From assembly GCA_017871115.1 (NCBI GenBank), contig JAFCIZ010000001.1, positions 2,709,501 to 2,773,500 of the forward strand: DNA of 64,000 nt, written 5' to 3'. The stretch comes from Cunninghamella blakesleeana (Eukaryota; Mucoromycota; Mucoromycetes; Mucorales; Cunninghamellaceae). The translations under genes were made by a program, and so were the position numbers. The notes beneath the pieces were generated by a model. That model was not told where the DNA came from. It made no database searches and worked only from the letters and a program-made list of their open reading frames with translations. Of this stretch, positions 1 to 13,887 are shown piece by piece. Position 1 is the first letter of the stretch. Every line of letters starts with the position of its first letter.

Positions 1-3000
1 AAAAGCCAAGCCCTTTCTTTACTTTTTCTTCCTCTATTTGTTCTTGTTTTTCTATTTCTTCTTTGTGCTGTTGTTGTAACTGAAACTGTCGATTTTCTTC
101 CTTCAATGGAGATGGGGCAATTATTGAATCGGATACAGTTTGTGGTAATGGTGGAAGAGATGGTGTGGATGATGGCCATATTGAAGTAGTGATTGCTCCA
201 GAAACAGTCTTTGTTGAAGAAGAGGGTGTCATGGATACAATAGGCGTTTTACTATTGTTTGTTGTTGGTGTATTAGTTTCTTTGGAAGAAGTAGATAATG
301 GTAGAGAGCGACAATCAGGCGTAGATAAAGAACGAGTACGTTTATGGTGGGGTTTAGTAGGTGACGGTGAACTAGTTGTATTTGCTGGAAGTGTTGAAAA
401 ATTATTTTTTATTGGTGTTTGCAATGTTGGACGTGATAATTCATTCAATTGTTGATCCAAATACTGTTGTTGCTGTTGTTGCATATCTACAGAAAGTCTA
501 TTATTATTATTTATTGCCGATGATGTAGATTGAGAAGCTGATAGTTGTGAAGGATGAACAATAGGTACATTAGGTGTACCAGGAATAGAGGAAGAGGAGC
601 CCGCTGTTGATGTATAAGATTGTATTAGTTTGGATGGATTTGATACGGTGTTCATACCACTACTATTTTTACTACTATTACTACTACTTGATTCAGCCGC
701 CAGTGTATCATGACGGATTTTTCGGATGGTATCTTCGTTTGCTCTTTCGAGGACTGGTAAATTTTTATAAACAAACGTTCCGAAATCAGCTCCATTTTCT
801 ATTTCATCAGTAGTTCCAGATTGTTTAGATGTTGTTTTATTAGCCTTTTGGTATGAAGTAGATGTTGCCGAATTATCATTTTGTTTTTTTGAAGAGGATT
901 GTGATGAAATTGAAACATTAACAGGATGCTGTTCTTGAATAATAGCGTTAGCAAGCTCTACTTTAGCTTTAGCATCAGAGTCCAATTGAATATGCTCTAA
1001 TTTATCTTTTTCATTGTTGACTTTTTTAGATGATTGACCATCTTCTTTTATTTTCTCTCCTTTAGCTGGTGCATTTTTTGATGCTGAGGCTGAAGAAGAA
1101 GAGGATGAGGATGAGGTTGGCATCATACTAGCACCACGGTTATCAAAATAATCAGTATCTTCCATATCCTCAGGGTTTGGTACAAAGGATGGCTGCTCTA
1201 CTAATAATGTATCCCAATTAATATCCTTGAAAAATGGATGATCTTTAACGGACTGTGCACCTTTACTTCCCAATCGTTTAGAAGGATCTAATGTCATAAG
1301 TTGTTCCATAAAATCTCTTGCTTCCTTTGACACTTCTACATCACCTTCATGCCAATCAATACGTCTAGAAAGAATGTTTTCAAACACTTTATCAGGAGTA
1401 TCTGCATGGAAAGGTGGATAACCATAAAGAAATTCATAGCATATAACACCAAGGGCCCACTATGGTTAAATATATATTATTAGTATATTTTTTTTTAATT
1501 AAATTTAATGGAAGCAATTTTCTTTTTTTTTTATATATATTTTTATTTATTGTTTTTTTTTATATATGATTATTATTATAATAACACTATACCCAATCAA
1601 CCATGGAATCTTGTCCAGTACCCAATATACTTTCAGGAGCTAAATAATCAGGTGTACCAACAGCATGTTTAATAGGTATATCTTTTGCTTGTTCACGATG
1701 ACGATATCCAGGTGTCTTTGAACGATTACTTGGTGAAGATGTATCATATACATTAGTTAATCCATTTGATGTTTTTCTGGTTGAAGAAGGTAATGTGGTG
1801 GCACCTTTTGATAAATTTGAGGTTCGAGATATATTACTTGTACTAGATTCATTGACTTTATTCTTATTACTGTTATTATTATTATTATTATTCACTGGAA
1901 GACAAATCTTACTAGAGTAGGATTGGTCGCTATGAACACTTGCCATTCCTTCTGATGTTGGACTTGTTGTTGATTCACGACGTCTGTTGTTAAATAAAAG
2001 GCTAAAGTAAGAGTGGCGATAAATACCATCATTTTGTGGTGTATTATCATTAGCAACTGATAAAGATTCTGGTGTGTGTGGTGGTGTTTCCGTTGGAGAT
2101 GGCATAGGTGATATAGGTTGTTCTTGTTGATCACTATCCGATTTACTAGCATCATCATTTTGTGTTTTACTATTCGTGTTATTTTTATCACTTGGTAAAG
2201 AACGAACTGTTAATTCATCTTGAACACGTCTATCCAAGAAACCAATACGAGATAAACCAAAATCTGTCAACTTTAAGTGTCCATTATGGTCAATTAAAAG
2301 ATTATCAGGTTTTAAATCACTATATCAAAACATTAATATATATAGTACAATAATAAAATGAGTAATACAATTTTGATAATACAGTTTTTTTTTCTTATTT
2401 TTTTTTTTTTTCCATCTTTTATTCTTTTTATTATTTTCATAATTATTTTATTCTTTTTTTACACTTTTTTTAATTACTTACCGATGAATGATATTTTTAC
2501 TTTGTAAATATTCCAAACCTAGAGTAACTTCTGCAAGATAATTTCTAGCCCAATCTTCTGGCAAACGACCAAGTACCTTTACTAAAGCAGAACAATCTCC
2601 ACCATTTAAATATTCCATAACAAGATAAAGATAATCTTTTGATTGAAAGGTATAGTATAATTTGGTAACAAAAGGACTATCCGTTTGTGTCATCAAAATC
2701 ATCCTTTCCGCTTTCACATTGGTTACTTGATTTTTTGCTATCATATCTGATTTCTTTAAAAATTTAATGGCATAATAATCACCGGTTGTTCGTTTTTTAG
2801 CTAAAAAGACAGATCCAAAAGCACCTTTACTAATAGGTTTGATGATATCAAAATCTTTAATACTTGGTACAGTTGCCCTTGTAGCTGGAATAGAAGATTG
2901 TAATGGTGAAAGTGGTGATTTCCCTTCGGGTTGCTGTTGTTGTTGATGCGATAATTGTGTAGATGGAATATGAGATGATGATAATGAAGTAGAACTAGAA

Positions 3001-6000
3001 ATTGCTGGTACAGGTGGTATAGGTTTATTGATAGATGAAGCATTATTTATACTGTAAGTTGATAATGGCCTACTTGGTCTTAATGCTGGTGATCCTATAG
3101 GTGTATCAATTGTTTCCATTTCCACAATATTCATAGTTGATGGAGTTAAAGCCGACGAGATTGGTTCCAAAGCCGTTGCCCATTTTCTACTATATGCACG
3201 ACGTCGTTTAGCTAGTTTACTTGCACCTTTTGATTTCCATGATTTGATTCGACTAAGTATCGACTTCTTTCCTGAACAATCAGAATCACTTTTAGTGGAA
3301 GAAGAATTTTCTTTTGCTTCATTATTTATTTTTTCCAAATTCTTTTTATCATTTATATCATGTTTGTCATTAAAAACAGTTTGTTGATTAGATGAAGGAA
3401 GTGGCTTTTCTAGAGTTTCATTTGCTTCTGTTGCCTTTGCTGCTGTTGATGGTGGTGATGATGTTGGTATAGGTGTTGACTTTGATGAATTATTATTATC
3501 CACTTGATTGTCATTATTATTTTTATTAACAAATTCTGTCCATCCATTTTCTTGTTGAGTTGCTTTTTGAAATTCAATCCTGACACGCTCGTTGTATTCC
3601 AATCGATCACGCATTCTATTCACAGCTGCTACTTTATTTTGAGAAATTTCTTCCACATCACGAATTAAAGAAGTAAGATTAGGATTTTCAGAAGCGGGAG
3701 GGCGCCAATAAAGGACTTGAATCATTTTATCTTTAGAACGAGGTGATTGTAAAGACTTCAATGTCATCCTATCATCATTATCAGAAGATTCATCATCGGT
3801 AACTTCACCAGGCACACCAATACCAAGAGCAACATCAATAATCTCTAACAAATCTTCGTAAATATTTAATTCTTCAGTGAGAGATTCCACTGGATCTGGT
3901 GCTTCTTCTGTAGGTAATTCGAAACCAAATATAGAATCTTCTTCATCCTGTTCTTTGGATGCTTTTACTTTTTCTTGATGCTCCGCTTTCATTGCACGAC
4001 GTTCTTCAGGCGTTTGGTTATTATAAACTTCTAATTCATTACGAGCTTCATCACGCATTTCATGGATATGATGTCTTAATTCACGAAGATTATCATTACA
4101 CATTGTAATGTCCATTTCACTTTGGTGTATTTCCACACACAGTTCAGAATGCTGTTCAAAGAAGGCAGCTACTACCCAACGTTCACATACACGGCAAACT
4201 GCTGGAGGAAGTGATAAAATTTTGTTTAATGTATTTGGTGTTCCTAAATCAGTGCTACTTATGGATTGGTATCTTTGAATAGTTGGTAGGGACATGGAGC
4301 GATGACGCAGTTGATTATTAACCATATCGATTGCATTTTGTTCTTCTATTGAAACTTCATCTGTGCCTGCTTTTTCTATTTCTTTGTTGTTGCCGGCAGG
4401 TGTAAATGCTCTATCTACCCATGATCTTGTTGATAATGGTTTAATGACCCACATAGTATGACTTGGTTCAGTAGTAACACGATCATACATTAACATACCC
4501 TTACCTTCTAATTCAAGCAATGTTCCATCACTTTTAATTGCATTGAACTGTACTTCCATTGTTTGAGAATCATCAGCTAATAATTTTTCTGTTGCTATTG
4601 TAAATACGTTTCGATCATCAGGCGATAGAAATTTAGAGATATTTTGTTGTAATATTGTAACAGGATTTGACCTATTTGTAAAAAAATGAAATAAAATAAT
4701 TAGTAAAAAAGAGAGTGACATATAAATACATCACTTTTATGAGTAGCATTACTTTTTTATAAAAATTTGCGACATTTTTATATCTATTTATTTTTTTAAT
4801 ATGTATATAAATATTAACTTACCCAATAACATCCAACCAAACAGGGCTAACATATTGAACAGTAGTAGTTCCAAGACTAAGTTCTAATAAAATTGTTGTA
4901 TTTTGACTTCTATCAGCTGCACGTTGTAAAACATCTTGATAAGTATCATATTGAGAAGTAGATATATTAGCATAACCAGAATGAACGTCGAGTGATTTTT
5001 GTTTTTTAGGTAGATTCACCATTAAACTACTATTGCTTTTATTGATAGGATCATTTTCTAGTTTGCGTTGTTTATTGAATGGAGGTGTTGCTTTTGCTGA
5101 TCCAACTGAATGAGATGGAGGAAGTGAAGGAGTGGTTTCTTCTGTATCGCTTGTAGCCGCTGTAGTTGTAGATGTAGGTGTGGGAACAATAGAAGAAGCA
5201 GCAGGCGAAACAGATGTCCAAGCTTGTAACCAAAACCCACGTTCTTCTTCCCACCATTCCAAAACACGATTTAAAGCTGCTAAACTAAGTAATAGGCGTA
5301 CATACCATTCACGACAAGGCCATTCAGGATGAATATCCCATTGATTTCCAATAGATTGTACTTTATAAACAATATCAGCACAAGTTCCACTATGTTCTAA
5401 AAGAGCATCTAAAGATGTATCCATTACATTTTGAGCCATAGAAATCAATTCTTGTAAGGTTAAAATAAATGGAGTAGGTAAATAAGAATCTTCAGTGATT
5501 AAGGTTACCATATCGTTGCCAGTATCGATCGAAGCAGCTTGTTGTTGTTGCAGTTGAATAGATGATCTGTTTATTTGTAAAGGTGTATTACTTTTACCTT
5601 CGTTTATGTCATTTCGATCTCCATCATCTTCATTTGATATTGAATTAGTTTCCTCAGAAGATAATCCTTCTTCTTGTTCTTCAATATCGTCTAATTCCAA
5701 TCCAATATGGCTTCTACGACTACGGATAGATTCATTATAATGCCTTGGTGGCGTATCTGACCCTTCATCTACTGTTGCTGTAGATTTAATATAATTCAAA
5801 GTATCATGATGAGCGGTTTGCATACGGTTTCTATTCACATCGGTATCAACATCATATTCACCATAATCTTCTACCTCTACTTCTTCTATATCGCTTTCAT
5901 TATCTATATCATCATCATCTTCATCATCTACATTATGTTCCATACCACCTTTTTCAATGAACCCATCCATATCTTCTACATACTGTAATCCACGTTCTAC

Positions 6001-9000
6001 ATATTCATTTAATCCATCGATAATATCCCTTAATTCAGAATCACAGGCCTTTTTTGCAAATTGGAGCCGTGATCGAATAGTCAATTGTACTTGTGAAGCT
6101 TGATTATGATGATTTTCCTCTTCTCCGCCACTATTGTAATCTTTACTTTGTTGAATAGAATGGTTACTATTATTTTGATATCGATGTGTTGAAAAGAAAT
6201 GCATCATAGGTCTAGCGATCATATTGCCAAAGGCACCCATACGATTTCCGGTATTATAAAACTGATAACCAATTCTTTCACTTTTAGTTGATGAGGAGGA
6301 GGTAGGAGTAGATGCTTGTTGTTGAGAGGGTTGAGGAGGACGAACAGAAGATGTACTTTGAGAAGGTATTATCACATTGGCAAGCCGTTGGCTATTTTGG
6401 TGCTGTAATATACTATTATTTGCTGAAGGTAAACGAAGCGTCTTATGAGGATGATTAATCCCAGGTGTTGAAGCAAGTGAACTAAGCGAAACACCAGATG
6501 TTGATGGACTATCGATTGAAGGTGAATAGTAAGATGATATAGTTGTTGTTGTTGTAGTTGAAGGTGGAGGAGCTTCTGGAGCATATCTTTCTTCCAATCC
6601 ATTATTACTATTGTTATTACTATATAAATAATTAGCTAATAACTTACCAACACTATCAAGTTTAATGAGTTTATTATGACTATCGTTTGAATTAACGCCA
6701 TAATTATCAGTATTATCCATAAATTTATTTGGTATGAATGGTTTAGAAGGTGTATTAGGATGAGTAGGAAGTTTCTCTTTATGTGAATCAATAATGGTTG
6801 CATGTTCATTTTGAAACGGTAATTTTTTTAAATGCTGAAGATTCAGAGATAGAGCTGGTCTATGTCTACCAGTTGGTGATGTATCTACTGTTTCCGATAT
6901 GGATATAATTTCATTAGGCACTGTAATTGGCTGTTGCTGTTGTTGAAGATCATTGATTTTTAAATTATTACGTGCAAATAGACGATCAGCTGCTATACCA
7001 TGTCCACCTCTTTTTTTAACATATGCCACTCTTTTAGCTAAAGGATATTGTTCAGCATTATTCTTTACATTATTCCACCAACTTGATAACATACTTTGTA
7101 TAAGGATAGAATTATTATTATTCAAATCCTCTTGCTTAGGTTGATCTATTAACGTTTTATCATGTTGATCACCATCTTCCTCTTCTTCCTTTAGTATTTT
7201 AGATGGTTGTTGTTGTTGCGTTTGAGATAATGGTGTTGGTGTTGTTATTGCTAATTCATTTACATTATGTTGACTAGACGAAGGACATTCAGAGGTTCTA
7301 CGCCGCATTTCCGATTGTTTTAAAACATTATATTCTTCTAACCAATCTACCCAAGGTATAGCATTAATCAACTGTCCTGTTGCCGACATAGGTGTATGAT
7401 TTCCACTATCCATCATTGATTCGTTTCCTTTCATACTGTTTGGTAATTCTTCATTATCAAATATTAAACTGTTCAAGATACGTTCATCATGTGCTGTTAC
7501 AGTAATGGTTGGCATACGATAGCCATCTTTTGTATTACGTCTACTAATTCTTGCCTCAGGTGAACGAAGGCCCAGAGGAGAATGGCCACTATAATAGGGG
7601 CTAAAACTACTATTACGCCTACTTCCACCACCGCTGCTATTGCTTCCAGATAAACTACTTTGAATACTAATGCTACTACTTTGACGTCGATTTTGTCGTC
7701 TAATTCTTGCTGCTACACTTGAACGTCTACGTCCATCTTGTCCTTCAATTTTAAGTGTACACCATCGTCTTACTTTAGCTGACCTTGACATAAATAATCG
7801 TTTACCATATTCTTCATCAGAATTTAATTGATGTCTCATTGATGATAAAGAAGATGACCTTACTAATGGTTTATATGTCCATTCATCTTGGGGTGTATCT
7901 ACATGTTAAAATAAAATAATAAAAATAAAAATAAAAATAAAAAATAAAAAGGTTTATATATTAATAATTGAATATTTTTCTTATCCTTCTGTTCATTGTT
8001 ATTACCGTTAATATCATTTACTTACTTTCATCATCGTTTATTAATTTATTTGGTGGATTAAAATAATCATATTCTTTATTTTCTTCCCAACGAGTAAGCT
8101 CTGGTGCTGAAGTTACAAAATTAATCGGTTGAGGTAATCCAGTATTAGCTGCAGCTGATGTTGTTGAAGTTGATGTTTCTGGTGGTGTAGATAGATGTGT
8201 GTAATTTTGTAATTGTGACAATCCGCCAAACATGGCACTATTATTAAAAGAATCCATAGAAACATCATGAATAGGTGTATCTAATAATAATGCAGGGTAA
8301 AGTGAACTTCTGTTGGTGTTGCTGTTGTTGCTGTTGCTGATAGCAGTAATGTTAGTAGGGGTGGGTGTAACGGATTCATTTAATTGTTCATTATATAATA
8401 TATCAGATTTTGATGAAGGCGATGATAATTTTTGATGTGATTCCATACGATGTCTTGTTTTTTCTCCATCATCCAAATCGATTTCCACAATATCTTTATC
8501 GGCATCTAAACCATGAGAAGATGTAGATGAAGAAGCTGAAGGTTGAAATGGATCAACACTAACTGTACTACTTGATCGTGGCCGCCTTGATTTACGTTTA
8601 CTAGATAATTGACGTCTTAAAAATGATTGCAAAGAATGCTGATAGGCTGCAGTATTTGTAATGGAAGGATCAACTGAAGAAGGCCCAATGGATTCCATTG
8701 AATCTGATATCAATGCTGCAGAGGAAGAAGTTAATAACGGTGTTGTGATAGGTGAATGAGTAGATGGTGGTGCATCGAGAATAGGGTTTGGTGAATTCCC
8801 ACTGACAATATTAGCTAATTCAGAACTAGGTATGTTTCGCAGTACTGTCATAGATGAACGTCTTTTAGCTTGTTGTGGATCTATCGATGGTATACTTTCT
8901 GTTGATGTAGATGGCATTGCATTATTTCTTGAAGGTGAGGATGATGCTGAAGTAGTGTTTGTAAGTTTAGCTTTTCCTATTTTCATTCATTTTATAAAAA

Positions 9001-10588
9001 ATAAAGTAGTAAAAATTAAAATTAAAAAGAATATTAATAATCTAGTTTGATATTAAAAAAGAATTATATTATCAAAAAAAAAAAAAAAAAGTTTACCTTT
9101 ATCAATAATAACAGCAGATTGGAAAGGGCTAGCATTTAAAGGTGATTGAATAGCTTGAGGAGAAGAACCAGGAGAATAAAAAAAATCTTCATTACTTGAC
9201 TCCGTAACAATAGAAGAAAGAGATGATAATCTTTCGTGATAATTTTGACGAGAATTTCTATTAGATGACGGAGATGACGCCGATCTTAAAGATGGTAAAA
9301 TAGCCGCTTGCACTTTACTAATATTCTCATCGCTTCCACTTTCGATATTTAAATCATCCATTTCACCTGTTGTCCCATCCGAATAAGAATCTAAAGAGCT
9401 TTGTCGTTGTTGTGTTGGTGTAAATATATTATTATTTATATTGTTTGCATCTTGATCAGATATAGAAAAAGAAGATAAACGACGACGGTCTGGAGATATA
9501 GGAGAGGATGAAGATATATTAGATGTAGTTGCTGTTGTAGTAACAATAGATGCTACTGCCGCCGCTGATGCCCTTTGTTGTTCCCGTAGCTGTGACAAAG
9601 ATCCGCTTTTATGCCCAGGCATTGTCTCCTGTGTATTATCTTGTTCCGTTTTATTTGTAAGCGACCCATTTCTGCTCTTTGATGAAGATGAAGATAATGG
9701 CTTTGTATCAATAAATATATCATTCATCGTTGCTGATGTAGGTGTAAGAGGTGAATTCATATTATTATTATTATTATAGGATGATGTAGATGGTACTTGT
9801 TGTTGAAGAAGGCCCTGTGAGGCACTAGCATCGATCCAACTAGCTCGTTTTGATTTTACCATGTATTTACCACCGCTTCCAGCTGGGGGACTTGCATACT
9901 TTGGGGAATAAGACCCAGCTTGCTGTTGTTGTTGTTGTAATGGAGGTGTAATTGAGGTTTCAGCAGCAGGAGAAGAAATATTATTAGAAGTAGACAGAGA
10001 GGAAAGAGGCAAGGAAAAACTACCTAAAGGATGCTGACCAAGTGTATTTTCATTTAAATCATTATTGATCGTATTGTTATTATTATTATTAATACTATTA
10101 TTAAAATCAACTTGATTTAATAAAGATTTTCTCTTTGTTGGCGTAGTAATTGTAGTGTTATCCATAACTGTACGAGTAGGCGAACCCGTAGCAATAGAGC
10201 TATTACTGTTTGAGGAGGAAGTACAGGCTGATGATTTTTGATTAATAGATTTATGCTTAGAACTGAGTGTTGAATCTAAAGTTTCATCGTTAGAAGAAGA
10301 AAACGAAGAACGACTATGCCTATTTTTTAATAAAAGTGGTTGGGGTATAGGTACACTTTTTACTTTGACACCAGATACATTATTATTATTTGTCGAATCA
10401 GCTTCTGTATTGGAAGTTGAAGTTGAGGGTGGTGGTGATAGTGAGGGTGGTATGTTTTCATTATTATTATTATTGTTATTATTACTATTGTTGTTTGTTT
10501 GTGAAGAAAAAGTAGAAGTTGACATTTCTGTTTGAGAAAGTGGCGAAATAAAAGCTTCCCCAGTATAATCAGCTTTTTTATTGTACAT
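1..10588 (-). CDS. RIM15: RIM15/Greatwall-type serine/threonine kinase, C-terminus beyond window
   Basis: Six exons (minus): 10588-9097, 8976-8026, 7898-4823, 4671-2482, 2319-1593, 1459-<1. All junctions keep frame, giving at least 3298 residues. A Ser/Asn/Gln-rich N-terminus is followed by a conserved helical region before residue 1810, a PAS domain at about 1810-1930, a C2HC-like zinc motif starting CRVC near 1999, and an AGC kinase domain at about 2446-2920. Visible kinase landmarks are the GAFGSV loop, AIK lysine (about 2476), HRD, DFG (about 2589) and APE (about 2798). An insertion of roughly 190 residues separates DFG from APE, as in Rim15, Cek1 and Greatwall kinases. Known family members act below TORC1/PKA and drive quiescence by phosphorylating endosulfines. 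The response-regulator-like C-terminus expected in the family would lie left of position 1. The start at 10588 is the first in-frame ATG; a tiny upstream ORF overlaps it. Confidence 0.93.
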
Positions 10589-10602
10589 TACATCAACGTC
10601 AT
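10588..10602 (-). promoter_or_regulatory. Minimal upstream ORF overlapping the RIM15 start
   Basis: Reading the minus strand, ATG at 10602 opens a four-codon ORF (Met-Thr-Leu-Met) whose TAA stop at 10590-10588 shares its last A with the RIM15 ATG at 10588-10586. The TAATG overlap is the arrangement used for termination-reinitiation. Whether the transcript includes this ATG is not shown, so a regulatory role is inference. Confidence 0.45.
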
Positions 10603-10857
10603 TTAATAAGGACGATTTAAAAATATATTAATAATTATATATTTATCGATGTATATATATATATAGTAACACAATTTATTAACAAAATAATAATATAAAT
10701 GTATTAATAAAAATATATGAGAGAAAAAAAAGATAGAAGGAAAGAAAAGCAAAGAAAGAAAGAAAAAATGTGCAAGATTCAAAAAATAAAAAAAATTAAA
10801 CCCCGCACTTTTTTTTCGTTATGGTATACATTTAAAATATGTTTTTTAAAACTATGT

Positions 10858-12623
10858 TTATCGAAATTCAAAGCTAGAAAATTGGCGATTTGGTACATAT
10901 TTAAGTGATAATTCTTGGTACCTATATTTTTTTAAAAAATAAATTTATGAAAATGAATAAAAAATAAAATGAGTAATAAGATAATATGAGGTATTTATTA
11001 TTATAAATAAAACATATATAGAAATTACCATTCAATATTTCTGTGATAATAATAAAACCTAAAATAAAAAAGGATGAAACAATAAAAAATGATGATGATA
11101 GTGAGTACATATAAATATATTTCGATAATGCATTATATAATTAATTATTACCCTGTTATATTGCTAGTCGATTTTTCATAACAAATATAATAAAATCCGG
11201 AATAGCTTGCCCCATCAATATCTTTGACTTGATGGTCGGGTACTAAAAACTTTTCTTTCCAACGCATATATATATAATCATGTTCCATTGGATCATAATG
11301 ATACCCATCCTTATTAAATATATCTATAAGTGGTGTAAAAGAAGGAAAGCGTTTCTATTAAAAAAAATATCCAAGTACAAATAAAAAGGGCACATGAGTA
11401 CTCACATATATATATACTTTATTATTATTGTTCTCTAGCCCTCTCTCTTTCTATATATATATATTATATTATATAATGTTACCCAATGTTTTGCATCCAC
11501 AGAAAGGTCAGCTAACCATTTTCTTGTTAAGAATGAATGTTTTGGTCCTATGATTTCTCCTTCAAAAAAAGTCTCATCAAATTTAAAAAAAAAATAGTTT
11601 AATTAATTGAGTCATCACACGCACAAATATATATATATATATATTTATATATAATTATTTATTTATTTTATCCTTTTTTTCCCAATGTATATATATATAT
11701 ACATATACAGACTTACTGTTATATCAGGATGTGAAGCCGTAAGACCAGATATATGAAGATATCCGCTTAATAAATGATCCTTCAAGTCAACATTCTATTT
11801 CATTTTATTTTATTTAAAAAAAAAAGAGTAATAGAAAAATATATGAGATCTTTCTATTTCTTTTTGTACTTTTTATTTATACTATTTTTATTATAACCCT
11901 ATATGGTGATGATGATGACGATTTTTTTTATTTTTTTTTATATTTTACTTGAATATTCACCGTAACTTCATACTGATTAGAATTTCCTTTTTGTATACCA
12001 ATAAATTGAGAACCATTAAAAAGATTTCCTAATCTTCCAGGTTTCAACCGTTCTTTGGTAAGGTCCACCCATCGTTCATTTTCACTTCTATTTGATAATA
12101 ACGTTGTTTTTTTTATTTTTCCTTTTCCTAATGCTGCATTATCCAATTCGGACATTGAATCATCCCCATCATAATCATCTTCCTGCTCTTCTACAGTTGT
12201 CGTTGATGAGGGGTCCTCTTTGTTTTTATTTTTATTTTTATTTTTATGTTGGTTGTATTGGCTTTGATAGTTTTGATTATTGTTTAGAAGCATATTTGAC
12301 TTGGAATAAGATTTAATATAGCTATGTTTACTACATCTTGAGGTATTGGTACATTCTAAACAACTACTATCCTCATTATTATTGTTGTTATTATCACTTT
12401 GATTATTATTACTGGAAGCAGAACTGTTTTCGGATGTATGGTGGTGTGAGGTAAGCGTAGTAGTGGTAGTGGTAGTAGTGGTGGTAGTAGTAGTGGTAGT
12501 GGTAGTTGCCTCAAAAGGTGGATTAGATGTAGTAGGATTCGTTAGAAAACGAATTCTTGATGTTGTTGGTCTGATAGGAGTTGTATTTCTGGTTATGCTT
12601 ATATCATTTATTGGTATAGGCAT
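10858..12623 (-). CDS. GID4: GID4/VID24 substrate receptor of the GID (CTLH) E3 ligase
   Basis: Six exons: 12623-11949, 11794-11717, 11572-11483, 11354-11152, 11058-11029 and 10921-10858, giving 379 residues. The first about 190 residues are low complexity, with a run of Thr, a Cys-containing patch and Asn/Lys repeats. The beta-barrel domain follows, with [45 protein letters not shown] and [15 protein letters not shown], which match the Vid24/GID4 family closely. This receptor recognises N-terminal proline degrons on gluconeogenic enzymes after glucose returns. Exon 5 is only 30 nt, and the last exon ends FEFR like animal GID4. Without these two exons the protein would stop early in the conserved C-terminus. 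The promoter lies in about 170 bp after the F-box gene. Confidence 0.92.
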
Positions 12624-12766
12624 GTTAATTTATTTATTTTTTTAAAAAAAAAAAGATACAACAATAATACGTAGAGAAATTATAAGAGAGAAAAAAAAAA
12701 ATAGGGAAAAGTGAGAGAAAAAAATGGATGAGAATTAAAAAAAGCTAAAAAAATGATCTTTTATTT

Positions 12767-12774
12767 TAAAACCC
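12767..12774 (-). promoter_or_regulatory. GGGTTTTA element upstream of GID4
   Basis: The plus strand reads TAAAACCC, about 145 bp before the GID4 ATG. The same octamer in the same orientation lies about 100-115 bp before NUP42 (33905-33912) and HAP3 (46783-46790), and TTAAACCCC precedes RIM15 near 10797. The function is inferred only from recurrence. Confidence 0.3.
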
Positions 12775-12796
12775 AGAAGTTATCTAAATTAAGTAA

Positions 12797-13853
12797 TTAA
12801 TTTGTATAGATAATGCTTAAATTTTCAACCCCAAAAAATATATCGTGTAGCCTAGATTGCACTTGTTTACATTGGAAACCAGGAAGATCTTCTAAAATAA
12901 AAGTATTTAATTGACATTTATCTGAAATAGACTGAAGTTTTGACCAAATATCCATATCAATTGGATTTGTTGACTTGGATAAATTAAAACAAGATGACGG
13001 CGATGATGAAGATAAAGAGGATGAATTGACATTACCGTGAATAATTAATTTTTTTAAAGAAGACATTGGGTATATCAAGTCATAAATTTGTCTAAAAGTG
13101 ACCATTAAATTCATGGAATAATCCTGGTCATCATCATCACTGTTATTATTATAATTATCCTTTTGTAAATAAATTTCTAATGTTTCGATATGATGGAATA
13201 AATGAATGGGTATACGAGGTGGCGAAGAAATGGTAGCTCCATGTCTAGCTAATCGAGATAATTGGATTAAAACATTACCGCGAATAATAAGAGTATGAAT
13301 AGGAGAAGAAATATCATGTTGTTGGTAATCGGCAAGATGTTCTAATACCGTCCGTGACGGTAAAACTTGATCCAACTCTAATATGGTAATAGGTAGTGCT
13401 TTTAAAATTGGACTTAAAAAGTGATCCCAGCCTTTTCCAATACAACATGGGCATTTTTGAGTTTGTTCATTTGATTTTAAAATTAAATGATTTAAATAGA
13501 TACAATGATATTTTGATGTTTTTGTTGTTGGTGATGACGATAATTTCCTATTAGAGAGATAATGGTAATGCTTGGCATGCTTAGTTAATGCTGTTGTTAT
13601 AGTTTTTGATAATTCTCTAAATAGTGATATTGATTCATCATCTTTCTTTTCTATTCTTGGTGTAAACTTTGTATCATATATAATTTCTACTTTATTGATA
13701 TTTGGACACGTTTCAAATAAACTAGTAGTTGTTTTTAATAATGAGTCTAAATAATAATATATTTAATAATAAATAAATAAAAAAATAAAAAAGAGATGCG
13801 CATTAATATTATTTCATTATCCGACTTTTTTTTTTTTTTTTAATATTATTATG

Positions 13854-13887
<34 letters not shown>

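Noticed and set aside
165..813. Plus-strand ORFs over the RIM15 3' region
   Set aside because: Both are antisense shadows of the Ser/Gln-rich kinase tail.
11029..11040. 12-nt version of GID4 exon 5 using a nearer CAG acceptor
   Set aside because: It is in frame but omits the YYYHR residues conserved in GID4; the TTTTAG acceptor giving 30 nt fits the family better.
12463..12645. Plus-strand ORF beginning with a long Val run
   Set aside because: Antisense of the GID4 poly-Thr codons.
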